Shown here one piece after another: positions 11,325 to 23,342 of a stretch of DNA of 64,000 nt. The DNA is from Zhengitettix transpicula (Eukaryota > Arthropoda > Insecta > Orthoptera > Tetrigidae). The stretch spans positions 59,339,501 to 59,403,500 of the forward strand of contig CM073593.1 of the NCBI GenBank assembly GCA_037074705.1, written 5' to 3'. Position 1 is the stretch's first letter. Each line of letters begins with the position of its first letter. Made by a program: the position numbers and the translations under genes. Under the pieces are notes generated by a model that was not told where the DNA came from, ran no database searches, and saw only the letters and a list, made by a program, of their open reading frames with translations.

Positions 11325-11780
11325 AAAAACTCTCGCAGGTGAACCTTCCCAGAGAGCTCTGGAGGAGGCTACCTTTGAGGATGCCTTCTCTGTTTTTTTT
11401 AAACTAAGGTTCCCACAAGCCGAGGCATCTCGGCCTGTTTTGAGGTGTATGTTCCGGGGTCTCAGACCTTGGGCATACGGTAAGACTTTACAGTCGGCCA
11501 GCTGCCTCCTAAACTGGTCGGGCCACTGACAAGGGAATGCTACGTCCCCACAGCAAACCCCACTCGCCAACGGGAGAAGTACCCAATACCCGACCTACCT
11601 GACGCAGGTTTTCTGGGGTTGCCATGCATCACTCTTCGACGAATTGCCTGATAGGATCCTTTAACCATAGCCCTGGGGCCCTAGTTACCCTTGGCTGCGT
11701 TTCTCTGCTCTTCCTATGGCATTAAAGAGGTGTTGCCACCACTCGGATTACCCTCACGTAGGCTGTTACTCTAAAAAAAC
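11325..11780 (+). mobile_element. family A retroposon, copy 4
   Basis: Same orientation as copy 3 and about 350 bp downstream of it. It starts near CTCTCGCAGGTGAACC and ends at GTTACTCT plus an A7 tail (about 11779). It carries small deletions relative to copy 3, for example in the CAGTCGGCCAGCTGCC region, so it arose independently rather than by local duplication. No clear target-site duplication is visible. Confidence 0.85.
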
Positions 11781-12630
11781 ACTGCAGCAGTAATAAAATG
11801 GCTGACAAAGTATGAAAACAGTTTAGGTTTTGAGGTCGAGACGAGCTCTATCGTGTGTATAAAGCCTCATCCATCTAATTTTGAGATCAGGAAGGCTGGT
11901 GCGACGCAGATACTCACTCCAGTGGCTATTGTCCTCGTGGAATGAATACGAGAGCCATCGTGGGTGACGCGGGGTCAGAGAGGGTAAGAGTTGCGGGGGC
12001 TTCGTTCCCATGACAGCGACAAATTTAATATTCTGCCGCTGCAGCAAAGCAACTCAATATTTTATCACAAGCGTAACAAATTTAACTCCTCGCATAAAAC
12101 GCATTACCTGGTTAATGCAGGGAACCAATTTTCAGAGAGGGAGGAAAAAAAGTTCTTGCCGGGGAAAATGCAATTTGAAAGGGGGTAGCAGAGTAGTGTA
12201 TCAAAATAAAATTTTCGACCTAAATCAATTGCAGCTATCGCGTGGACTAATAAATTGTCATTTGTGGCGAGTGTTTGTACGTCACGCGCCTTTTTTCCTC
12301 CCCTACAGATAATCAGATATTCAGAGGCATGAAGCGCAATAAGCGGATACATGACCGGCAGCATAAATGTAAATGAACTGCAAAAATTAGATATAGATAG
12401 CGAAAAAATAATTCCGAAGAGTGAAAGTCAAAAAAATTGAGCCCCATTTCAAAGTTGTTTAATCATTTGTTTGATTATTTGCATTCAGCAGTCATCAATT
12501 AAAGTGATCTCGTTTCAATCTGGAAAACAGTACGTCAGTCAATTTCTGTCAAACTGTGCTTTTAGCCCATGAAAATATAAATACCTTTTCTGTGCTTCGC
12601 TTAGAATAGAGTGAGCTTAGTAAAAACACC
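11781..12630. other. spacer
   Basis: A GC-richer patch at about 11830-12020 and otherwise AT-rich sequence. Overlapping short frames on both strands have no recognisable motif. Confidence 0.45.
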
Positions 12631-12631
12631 C

Positions 12632-12853
12632 AACAGCCTGTTTTTCAGTCCTCGTGTATGCCATAATCATCTGCAAAAAACACGCACTGAATTACAGTTT
12701 AAACCAGAAACAACTCACATTATCAACATTACTCTGGTTAAAACTGTAATTTAAAGCAATTTTTTTTCCCCTGGCGATTATGACACATCGAAAGCTCCAG
12801 AAGGTGTTCATTTTACCTTGTGATAACATTCGAGGACTGAAAACTGGCTGTTT
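12632..12853. mobile_element. nested foldback element
   Basis: The outer arms are 12632-12654 (AACAGCC...CAGTCCTCG) and 12831-12853 (CGAGGACTG...GGCTGTT). The inner arms are 12688-12707 (TGAATTACAGTTTAAACCAG) and 12734-12753 (its near-complement, 17 of 20 matching). The two nested inverted repeats would extrude as a branched hairpin. No coding capacity; likely a small MITE/foldback. Confidence 0.65.
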
Positions 12854-13286
12854 CTTGTTTTTATATGTTGTAGTCCAGTGTTCGGGATACTACAGTGATT
12901 TATGATAAATGCAATTCGAAATTTCTTTCACGTTGATTTTGTTTCCATATTAACCTTTGGACCGATTTTGATTAAATATTCTTTAGATGTTACTTAGATC
13001 CTCAAGAACTATTTTAGCAATACCGAACTACCATCCACAATCTCCAGATAAAACAGAAGGGGAGGCTTTCCGCAACCTGCTTCTACAGGGCTTAACTGAA
13101 TCCTCTGAAGCCGTAAATAACTGAGGTTATTTTGTCATTCTTCAATTGAAAACGTGAAACCAAAATATTTTGATTGTGCTTATTCCTGTGTGTTGACGGA
13201 TTTCATTGAAACTATAAAAAAGAATGTAATAAAATAAAGAAAAACACAGGAGTTAAGTAAACGATCATTGAATCAAGGCATATGAG

Positions 13287-13287
<1 letters not shown>
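12854..13287. other. AT-rich spacer
   Basis: No supported feature. Confidence 0.5.
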
Positions 13288-13331
<44 letters not shown>

Positions 13332-13341
13332 CATACATACA
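13288..13341. repeat. (TA)n/(CATA)n microsatellite
   Basis: About 20 TA dinucleotides followed by CATA tetranucleotides. Confidence 0.95.
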
Positions 13342-16300
13342 ACTCCCCAACGATAACAATGTTCTTAATCCCATTCCTTACCAAGTCTCTAACAATAATG
13401 TATATGAAACATAACTCCACCGTATCTCTTTCTACAGCACGCCACGTGCGTTGCTATATGCCGCCCATTATAACCAGTTAAATCGAAAAGTTTAGAAGAG
13501 CAAAGTAAAATATAGTATCTAATCCAAAACGAGCTTGATACAGTTTCAAGTACGATGTCAAACATGGGAAATATTTTCAAACCCTACCCCCATCAATGGT
13601 AAATACCGTCTGTCAATCTTTGTGCCCACGTGTGGAGAACGTGTTAAATAACTTGTTGCTTTCGTGGTTGACTGTGCAGTAAAAATAATTCCCAGCGCAG
13701 TTGATCAAGATCAGAGTTTACCCAACCACGTGATGTTACTATTAAATTCTGTTTCCACAAGATGAAAATTTAATATATCACGCTTTAGAATAATTTGTCA
13801 TTCAAATTATTTACGGCCATCACGCATAATTCTATCCGTTCCAAATATAATGGCACAACCTTCAAACGATACCGCTGGCGAGGTTAGTTAAAGAAATTTC
13901 AATTAACATTACAGTCTTAAAATTAGAATGTATTCATCAAAGGAAAATCCTGTAAACGCAATTGCTTTTGTTTATCATTTTTTATTAATCAGAATTGCCT
14001 TTCAATTTGCGTCCATTAAATTCTTGATCTATTTGTTCATACAAGTTGTTTTCAATTACACTTAATAAGAACATACGAGTGATGTTTAATCTTCAATTTC
14101 GTTTTAATCTTAACAGGGGAAAGTTCAAGAATTCATTTTCATGAAGCTGGTTTTCTATTTCAGATTTTGTCAAATTACAACCACCCTCTGCGGCGAAAAT
14201 TCTTCTGGGTGTAAATCAATAAAATTTAGTTTCAGGATTTCAATTTTCATCATCAGGTCCCGTGAACATTGTGACGTTATTTTATACAAAATTAGACCGT
14301 CAGGTGAAGTGTTTCAAGAAATAACCCATTAAAGTGGCGCTCAGCTCTGATATACATTTATTAAAAAATTCCTTCGTCAGAAATTTTAATTTTAACTAGT
14401 TTATAATTATCGAAAATTGAGGACCTGATTTTGTAGTTAATTTTAATAAATTCATGAAGAAACGACGAGTGTTTCAGTACACGATTTATGCCGGAAGCAA
14501 TGTTTAAATGTCCGTTTATTTCCGGAAAACGACTTTGTTGGATTGTAAATCTGTGATTACTTTGTGAACAACCAAGTTTTTATTTTTATGAAGGTCAGAA
14601 TTCATTAATTCACATTAGTTAAATTTTTTATTATATATTTGGAATGATATTAGGAGACAAGAACTAATGCAGCTTATTATTGAAGATACGGTAAGACAGA
14701 ATTTAAAAGTGATTGTATTGTAAATAGTTGGAAAATGAGGGATAAAAGTTTAAAGTACATGTCTATGTCAATGATAATGTTTTTTTCAGGTATACTAGTG
14801 TCAGACCGTCCAAAAAAACAGTATATTAACATTTAACATGAGCAGAATTTCTCCCTTTGCTTTTAATGACGAAAATTGAAACACTACAACTTAGTTAGTA
14901 ACATAATAATGATCCATTCGTCTCATCTACAGCAAGTCATTTAATTGTACTTTTACTTCAATTTCGTTACTCTTCCCGGTTTTTTTTTTTAAAAAAATTG
15001 TGTTTGTGTTCTCCCACCAAATTAGTTTCCTGTTCCTCAGAATTAACTTCACCGTTTTCATGTTCATTTAAAACAACCAAAGTTGCCAAATTATTAAGTT
15101 TATAGGTGAGTCAGCATTTGGACTCTTTAATGGACTACATTAATATCCAAGTGAGGAGTTATATTTTCATACCTAGAGTAAAGGTTTATTATTTTCACTC
15201 ATCTTTTGGCGGTATTTACGATCAGTATACACCAGTACTTAATTTTATACTCATTGTCGAATAATTAAGATTTATGCCCATATGGTTGCTTAGGGACGGT
15301 AAAAGTATTGCTACTTTTACTTATCATACTCGTAAAGGCCATTATACAACGACGTTAAATAATAAAAGGTCAAGACAGTACAGTGTATGTGAATTCTAAA
15401 GGTTGGAGAAACTTATAGCACGTATTAAAAACAAATTAGTCAGTTTTATCACATCATTGGTCTGATACAGTTTCACGTGCTATTTTACTGTATCTGCTAT
15501 CATAAATTAGGGTTGCAGCCGGCCTCAATAATCTCCAAACCAATTTCGTGTAAAAATTACGGAGGTTGCCTACGAAGCTGCAAAAATATGCCGGTGAAAT
15601 AGTCGTTGAAGACTTAAGAAGAGGTCCAGTAATATAGTAGTGTTTAGTAGAAACCTTATCTTATCTGCAAGTCTCTTAAAGCACACATTTCCGCGACAAG
15701 AAAGAAAACCGACAAGTAAGCTACGAGATAAGACAAAAACTTATGGCCTACTTGGTTGAAACACGCCAAATTGGCATCACTGTATTTAAGAATTTCCTGA
15801 GCACTAACTTTCCCCCCGGGCAAAAATATAAAATTTGAACATTATGAACAAGACAGTTTTACGGTTCGAAGGCACCAATTAGGATGGATTCGGAAAGTGT
15901 CATGTCAATAAATCTCGGGGAATAGTGAAACATTATCCGCAGTGATCATCAAACGCATTACACGCACTGTTTATAAACTGTATGAAGACAATTCAAACTG
16001 GAATACGTTGGTGTCATTTTAAAATTTAACATATAGAGCCAACACACCAGAATAAAAAAAAATTATAAAAGCGTTTAATCATTGAGGGCAAGGCATGTTC
16101 AAAAATTTCGGAATAAATTCCAAATAACTATTTCACAGATTGTATTGCAATGACGTATTTCAGACGTAAGAAGGATTTCGAAAAACAAAACAAAATAGTC
16201 TTCGTTTGTGCGGAAACAGACTCTTTGAAAGTAGACGTGAAAATGTGGTGACACCCCGAGCTGGTTTAATCATTATTAATTCATGTAAAACGTGCTAAAT

Positions 16301-17181
16301 GGAAGGCAGAGACACGGCGCAGTGTGGGTGCGAGCTTTATTGATCCCTCGCTACCAACCGCGATACAAATTCTATAATTGAACTTCTTCTCGTCGAGAAA
16401 ACAATTGCAATGACATTTCGTAAAAATGTCCAGCGAGTTTCGGTTAGACAAAATGTCAAAAGTTGGGTTGAAAACCGTAGGCTTCAATCATTAATTTTTT
16501 CGTCCGTCTATTTCAATTTTTAATGACGAGCTTAAGAAAAATGAGCTGTCAATTTTACATAAAGTTCAGCACAGTCTTTAATAAGCAAACGACACCGATT
16601 ACTTTCTAAATTAGAAAGTGCGTTCGTCAATTGGAACTCAAAATATTGGATCATTTTCACAGTTCTTAGTTTTATACTTGCCGAAGTGTCCCATAAAATT
16701 TTAAGAATACTGGCCTTAGATCATAAGAAAAAAAAAGAACAACAAATATTGTGGCTAGATGGAAACCAGGACAAAATAAATTACAAACGTAACATTCGGA
16801 AACCTAAATTGTAAAAAAGTTCCGACATATAAGAAGTAAGGGGGAAAATATTTATGAATTTTGAAATGTACCGTACCGCAAAAAAAAAGAGGTAGAAATT
16901 TTCATCAATTGGTAATTTATACCAATAAAGATAGTAATTGTTTTTATATATGGAAGCATTATTTTTTATTTACACCAACATTTCCACGAATCGTATCGCT
17001 GTTAGCTCAAAATTACTTATACGATTTTTTTACAGGAGAGGAGAAAATTTTCCTAATAAATTTTATTCAGAGGGCTGTCAAATGTAACTTGTCACTCCCA
17101 GTGATTTAAATTTAACATACTTAGTTCCTCAAGCTTAAGCAAATGATATAAGCATCAAAACGTGGATAATAATAAATTTAT
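13342..17181. other. long AT-rich spacer
   Basis: Nothing supportable in nearly 4 kb: no domain-bearing frame, no inverted or tandem repeat of note. Could be intronic or intergenic. Confidence 0.5.
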
Positions 17182-17377
17182 TATAAATAAATACATAGCC
17201 TTGAATCAGAAAATTATTTTCACTAACAAAAAAAAACGACGTTTAGTCTTATTTTAGGACCTCTTTAGGTTCAATCTACAATTTGTAAATTAATAAAATT
17301 ATTATTTACCAAGTTTAAGAGTATTTTTAATTAATTGAATTCTAACTGAAGGCCATACATTTATTTATTTATATTAT
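17182..17377. mobile_element. short foldback element related to 4753-5272
   Basis: The left end ATAAATACATAGCCTTGAAT runs into CAGAAAATTATTTT; the right end, about 17338-17377, contains the inverse complement (ACTGAAGGCCATACATTTAT, then ATATTA). An ACGACGTTTAG segment at about 17230 corresponds to the ACGTTTCG motif of the larger family. It is an internally deleted relative of the 4753-5272 element. Confidence 0.6.
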
Positions 17378-18820
17378 AAATATCAGATTTTTTTATCAGT
17401 ATTACGATAATAGTGTAAGTTAAACAGGCAAACTCGTCGAGATATTTTATGCACAGAGTCGAGCAAACGAGAATAAATAGGCAACCCCTCCGCTCATAAA
17501 TAATAGCGTCAGTCAGAGAATTGCAGCAATTACAGTAAAATGCATTTAATTTATAAATGTAGTATAAAGCGAGGAAGTTTGTGTTCGCCGGTTGGGGAAC
17601 ACGAGAACTGTGCTCCTCGCTCAGCGAATTCTCAAGAATCAACAGGTGTCCTGGTTGGCTCAGCTCAATAAATCCAACATTCAATAAAGAAGCTCCGTAC
17701 CCATTCAACGAAGAGGCTCGACGATCCGCGAGTTAAAGAGCTCTAATACAAATTAAATTTCACAAGTGTCTTATGAAATGTGTAACCAATTAACGTCACG
17801 ATTTAATACACCCTGTCGCCAGGGCCATTACGAAAACGCAGTCGGGTTTAAAACGTCACGACATTTAAGATTCTGGGTCTGGACATCCAACGAGCGTCCT
17901 AGCTGAATGTTTTCCTTGAACGAGGACAGAAGAACAACGAAACTACGGAAGGATGGAATTTATTGCCCCACTGCCGATTGCAACACGCACAAGGTTTTCT
18001 CCCCAGGAAGACTGGGTTACATCTCTCTCATCCGAAAATAGTTCAAAACAATCCGAAGTAACCTTGGCAATAGCGACACGCTGGTTATTTTAACCCACCA
18101 AGGCTGGTTTGATTCGTTTCATCCATACGATGTGAGTAGTAAAAGCAATCAAAATTTAAGAAAACGTTGCCGAGGATACTGACGAAACCCACGGAAATCA
18201 ACATAAGCTAATCGTGTGTTTGTCACAAACGTTTGAGATACGAAACATATCTTCTTCGTTGACCATGAAGCGTCATTGAGTGGACGATTAGAACTGTGTA
18301 AATATTTAATTGCGGGTAAACACGTTGGCAGAGACCATTCCAAAGGTGAATAAGTCATACTTATAAAAGAGAACCGATCAAGCATTTGGGGTTCAACCGT
18401 TTTCGTCCCGAAATACTGGAAATCTGAGAAGACGAAAATGAAATTTGGATGTCTTCAGTATAAGATGGATCATCTACGTAACATCATACTTAATTGACTT
18501 TTAGTTCACTTCCAATACATTTTTGATTTCTTCATCTGACAGTTGTTTCCATTATGGGAGCTACGCACGTTCAATTTATTAGAACATCTGTAAAATGTGA
18601 GGAATTAAACGTATCCGTTTGCTATTTCTAAGACATTCCGATTGGTCTGAAACAGAGTAAATCGAATGTTGTCACTTCGTACTTGAATCAGAACCGTTAT
18701 CACAGATAACGAGAGGATTCAGAGGTTTTCTCGAGATAACATGGCACCATCTCTTCTCGTGCAAGATATGGAAAAGTCGTTTTTCCGAGTCGGAAAATAC
18801 ACCTGGAATGCATAGTTCAT
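17378..18820. other. spacer
   Basis: A 115-codon minus-strand frame at 17361-17708 is the longest here but is Leu/Ile/Tyr-rich with no motif. Composition becomes less AT-rich towards 18.8 kb. Confidence 0.4.
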
Positions 18821-19452
18821 ATCAGAGTTGTTTTTCGTGGTGAAGACCGCAGCCATTTGCGTCACGTGGAACCGAAGCAATCAAGTAAAACGACGACGTA
18901 ACGTCTAGACGTCCTGTATCGAGCGTCGAAGGGCTGGTGAGTGGGCTGAAGCATCGGGACGTCTCGTGGAAATTTCCCCACAAAATGTGTCCATAAAAAG
19001 GGGCGTGGTCACGCAGAAATCTCGACCCGGACGGACTATGGGGGAAACTATCGACACCGGCAGCCGGTCTAGAACCTGTGACGACATAGACCACTGTTTA
19101 TCTACGTCTTGCAACACACGGTAAACAATTCTGCCTCGCACTACCAAGGACGCAAGGCAGCCAACAGAAACGGCACGAATATCCCCGATAGGAGTCAGGT
19201 GTGCTGGTAGGACATGCCAGTCACGGCTCGCAGTGTTTTCTCTCCATAGCTCCTCCGATTTCGTCACGCCGGAAAATGTCGCGGACCCGTGCTAACTCAA
19301 CTCGCGCCGACAGGTATTCTAGCGCCGGACGAAAAAAAAAACCGGAAACGCCGCAAAATGAAATCCACGAGTCCTATACACGGAAACGACATTAGGTCAA
19401 GGTGGTTACACAGCAAAGCACTTTCTTCGGCCCGGAGCCCGTGAAGACAATA

Positions 19453-19608
19453 TTAAAACTGAGGAGCAGTACCTGGCACTAAGTACGGCATTTGCGTCGT
19501 CGTCGGAAGGTAATAAGAAGGCTGCATATAATAAATCCCCGGTCGTTGGTAGTAAGCAGACACGTCGTACGGCGCGAAGTAGTGGTGGAGGCGTCGACTC
19601 GACTTCAT
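19453..19608 (-). CDS. candidate small protein or first coding exon, Tyr/Pro-rich
   Basis: A 51-codon minus-strand frame starts at ATG 19608 (purine at -3 and A at +4) and ends at TAA 19455-19453. The product is rich in Tyr and Pro (for example HHYFAPYDVSAYYQRPG near residues 8-24, then MQPSYYLP) and looks like a low-complexity N-terminal segment rather than random translation. A possible splice donor, CCAG|GTACTG, falls at 19474/19473 after codon 45 plus one base, so the frame may be a first coding exon that continues elsewhere. It sits inside the CpG-dense patch with two short uORFs upstream. I do not recognise the protein. A chance frame in GC-rich DNA remains possible: an overlapping 88-codon frame is open as well. 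Confidence 0.35.
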   Translation of the reverse strand: MKSSRRLHHYFAPYDVSAYYQRPGIYYMQPSYYLPTTTQMPYLVPGTAPQF

Positions 19609-19631
19609 AACGAGTCCTCAGAGTCCACCAT
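19605..19631 (-). other. candidate upstream ORF 2 (8 codons) with ATGA overlap
   Basis: Minus-strand ATG at 19631-19629 in a strong GCCATGG context; encodes MVDSEDSL and ends with TGA at 19607-19605. The last four bases, ATGA (19608-19605), are shared with the start codon of the downstream frame. That is the geometry seen in termination-reinitiation. Whether it is translated is unknown. Confidence 0.35.
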
Positions 19632-19757
19632 GGCCCGCACCCGCGCACACGCCAAATCAACAGGCAGAACACTGGCGGGGCGTTCCTAGCTCCTGCCCCT
19701 GCCTTCGCTGCGTGGCGCGGCGCGGCACGGCACGGTCAAGCACGTCACCGCCGCCGC

Positions 19758-19790
19758 TCAACGGCACGGCTCGGCTACGCTCGGCGTCAT
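19758..19790 (-). other. candidate upstream ORF 1 (10 codons)
   Basis: Minus-strand ATG at 19790-19788 in a GCCATGA context; encodes MTPSVAEPCR and stops at TGA 19760-19758. It lies in the presumed 5' leader of the candidate exon at 19453-19608. Confidence 0.3.
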
Positions 19791-19850
19791 GGCGCCCGTC
19801 GACACACAAGGTCTCCACAGACCACATATTGACACGTTTTTTTTTTTTTA

Positions 19851-21164
19851 CAAAGAGCATTATAAAAACGTAAATATATTACTAGTATTTTAGTGAAAAT
19901 CTCTAGAAACCCCGGTGCAAAGGACGAATATTAAGCTCAAAATAGTAACAAAAGTTCAAGAATTGACAGGGGAAATGGACGGCAAATAGTTTTGAAGACT
20001 AGGAAGAAGACCAACGTTTTTTACGAGAGTACAAAAAAACACTCTTAGAGGGAGGACCTACCCGATACAACCCAACTGGAGTGCCAGAGATCTCGGGCAT
20101 CTGCAAATAAATTGCCGTTCTTTATTAACTTAATCTAAATAAATATCCACAAACAATACAACGAAAATTAATTTCAATTGATTAGATAAATAAACAGTCA
20201 ACAACAGTGCTGTGTGGTATTTATTTAGAACTCACTTGTCTTTTTTTGGAAACTTATTTACCACACTATTTCACTTTTAACACAGACATTTTACATTGTA
20301 ATTTATATCGTCGCCGTTTCATCTTGTTTATTAATTTTGCGATTGTGAATAAGCTAGTACATGTCAGAAATATCTCAAAATAAATTTGATATATAAGACA
20401 TAAAAATGGGAATAAAATGCTGAAAAAGAAACTAAATAAAACGTGAAGGGAAATATTTATTTTGGTGATTGATCCGGATAAAACCAGTACGAGGCCACAG
20501 GCGAATTTTTACGAGCATGAGTACAGTCATAGAAGAAAGTATAAGCCGTTGGAGATAAATACAACGATTAGAACAAGTCTGTTGTATTACAAGTATGTTA
20601 TTAGAAGGGTGAAGAAAATGAACCAAGATATAAGCAAGCTTAAATAGGAACTTTGGTAGTAATGATAACGAGCAGAACCTAGATGAAAATAAAACTGAAA
20701 GTTTAAAAGAAAATAATTATATTGAATTTCAATACACGACACGTGACAGGAACTGGTTCGTTTCATCTACAGCGACGTGCAATCACCACTGAATTGCCAA
20801 CGTGGGAACTATTCACATACTGTTCTTGCATTGTATGGTGTTTACATTTACAATGAATACATTTTCTGCTATACATGAATTTCAAACGCTAGTTTACGTG
20901 GTGAATCATTTCGCTTTAGACAGTAAAAAAACATGTCTACATTTGCAGAAGATCGGTCCGCGAGAATGTCACCTTTACTGGAGCCTCCTTTAAACTGACG
21001 TTGACCTACTATCTCGACACTAATTTGTAACTGTTAAATCAAATAAAAAATCTTGATTCAGCTGTGTCTTTATTCCAGATATAATCGTATACAAACTCAG
21101 GTTTTAAGTCTAAGTCCTCATAAACTGACGTCTGATGTTAATTTAAGAACTTTCAACTTCATTA
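19851..21164. other. spacer
   Basis: AT-rich. A 61-codon Lys/Arg/Tyr-rich frame at 20462-20647 has no identifiable domain. Confidence 0.45.
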
Positions 21165-21240
21165 GACTATATATATATATATTGTTTATATATATATATT
21201 GTTTATATATATATATTGTTTATATATATAGTTTATATAT
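21165..21240. repeat. TA-rich minisatellite
   Basis: Three to four units of about 20 bp made of a TA run closed by TTGTTTA or TAGTTTA. Confidence 0.9.
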
Positions 21241-23127
21241 TTCCAAAACACAGGGATTTAGAAAAACTTGATTTCTTTGGTAATTTTATATATTTTAAGG
21301 TACAACCATTCAGCACATGAATTGAGGTAACAGTAGCACAGTGGTGAAAGTAATACAATTATAATATTTATACTCGACGTGATAATTAGCACGATAACTA
21401 GTTGCTTTTCAGATTTCTATAGTAAGATGAATTAATCCAGCCAATATGGAATCCAATAATTCAATACATTACAAAGTAACACACAATTTTACCTTCAAGT
21501 TCCGTGGCCTTCATCAGTTTTTTTTAAAAAAATGCAAGCCAGTGGATTGAGAAAATTTGTTCTTATGCAGAATATGTATTAAATCACACGTTCAACAATT
21601 AAGTAAAAACTATAATTGTTTTTTTATACGTAGAAGTCAACATTTCATCCATTGCTTAAGATATAAATTATATTTAGATCCAAAATTAGTTACGATAAAA
21701 TTTAGAAAGATACGTTATTAGTTGAACGAAACGTTGTGTATTACTGTATTTAATTTTTAGATTCTATACCGTCTGTATGAGGCGATGAAATCATCTTAAA
21801 TCTTACAACAGACAAATTATATCATGTAAAGTTATATTTAAGTGTATTTAGAGAACATTGAAATTGAATGTCGACTCTTCTACTTTTAGGTCCAGAAGGT
21901 AGAAATGTTGACATCTTTGATTTCAGTACCAGAGCGAATTGTAAACGCGGTGAAACAAGAGGAAGATCATGACGCAACTTCCTTACGGCCGAGTATACAC
22001 AGTTGTTTTTTCTCCTGCGAGTGCTGGATCTAGGCTGCAAAATGAGGCCGAAGCAGCCATCAAACAAGTACGAGTAAGTTCGCACGAAGGCAGACGCGTC
22101 CAGTACCTAGAGATGGGATGTTCAAGAGCAGACACACGGCCTTCTGGAAGTGTCGCAACGATTTGCTTGGTGACGCTGGTTAAACCTTATCCACACGAAC
22201 GCAGAAGGACAACTAATTCCAGCGACAAAAGTTTTTTTTTTATAACCGATAAAACGATTCACGAAACTAATAAAGACCAGAGGTGTACGAATCGATAAAT
22301 TATCGGTTGGTGCTCCACAATACGAAATTTGATAAGTTGGCTGTCTCTTATTTACTCGATACAATTACAACGAAAAAAAAAATTAAACTCTAATAAGCTG
22401 AGCCTTAAGAAATATCATTGACTTAATTAAATCGCAATATCAAGAACTGACCGTCATCGTGTGATATTAAATACTGGACCGACGGATTAATGTTTCACTT
22501 GTATATCCTGTAAAATAATATCTCAATGCAGAAATGAAATCGTCAATCTGTGAAGGCCGAATTTTCTCCTCCGATAAAAGGAGAATGTAAGCGAGAAGAA
22601 GTCCTCGGTTCAGCGACTCTGCAATGTACATTAAGCATAAAACTGTTACAAAATATCTTATTTATGTTCTTGTATTTTATCCAATATTTTTATCTGTCGC
22701 ATTTTAATAACTAACATTTTTCTACATTATTAAATTTTGAAAATCTGGAGCTTTCAGCAATATTGTCAAATTCATCTGAACAAAAATATATATTTTAAAA
22801 AAACCTTTACAAAGCAACAAAAATCTCTAAAAATATTTAACTACATAAATTCCTAATTATCAAAATTAACTATGGAATAAAATTAATGTCAAAAACTTAT
22901 GTATAATATTCTTGCTGAATTATAAATGTTTATTTTGAAAGATTCTTTTTCTGAACAGATACATATGTAAAAATTGCCGAAATATCAATCTTTTCAAAAT
23001 TGAATAATTTTGAATGTTATTAGTTTTCTTATTAAAATGAGGCTGATAAACAGCATAGAGGATAAAATACAAAAACATTAATATATAATATATCAGTCAC
23101 GTCAAATTTAAAAATTCTTGTTAATGA
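21241..23127. other. spacer
   Basis: A GC-richer patch at about 21950-22220 carries a 109-codon plus-strand frame (21969-22298) without recognised motifs; the rest is AT-rich. Confidence 0.4.
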
Positions 23128-23342
23128 CCATTAACAATTTTCAAAAAATAAAATTATCATAAAATCCTTAATTAACAACAGAACAACGTTTCAGCTCATA
23201 ATTTTACCATCTTCAGACTGAAAGGATTGTTTTAATGCAAAAGTTTCCTCTGACTTATGATAATTCAAATATTTTCAGAAAAGTTTTTTTTAAATGTACG
23301 ATTTTATGATTATTTTTTTAATTATAAATAATTTAATGGTCG
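23128..23342. mobile_element. degenerate foldback element
   Basis: CCATTAA...ATCATAAAATC on the left (about 23129-23169) pairs with GATTTTATGATTA...TTTAATGG on the right (about 23301-23340). An ACAACGTTTCAGCTC segment at about 23185 resembles the ACGTTTCG core of the other foldbacks. Confidence 0.45.

Larger units (their letters stand above)
18821..19850 (-). promoter_or_regulatory. CpG-dense patch, candidate promoter and 5' exon region
   Basis: This kilobase stands out from the AT-rich surroundings by GC content and many CpG dinucleotides, densest at about 19700-19800 (GCGTGGCGCGGCGCGGCACG). The strand is inferred from the better candidate coding start lying on the minus strand (19608), with the densest CpG block upstream of it. 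No TATA box is obvious. Long frames inside it, such as a 120-codon minus-strand frame at 18905-19267 and an 88-codon frame at 19406-19672, are expected by chance in GC-rich DNA and are not called. Confidence 0.45.

Noticed and set aside
13288..13341. Possible CRISPR-like regular repeat
   Set aside because: It is a plain TA/CATA microsatellite with no spacers; the window is eukaryotic in character.
17361..17708. 115-codon minus-strand open frame
   Set aside because: Composition of Leu/Ile/Tyr/Asn typical of AT-rich chance frames; overlaps the end of a foldback element.
18905..19267. 120-codon minus-strand frame in the CpG patch
   Set aside because: Long frames are expected where stop codons are depleted by GC content; overlapping frames are open as well and no domain is visible.
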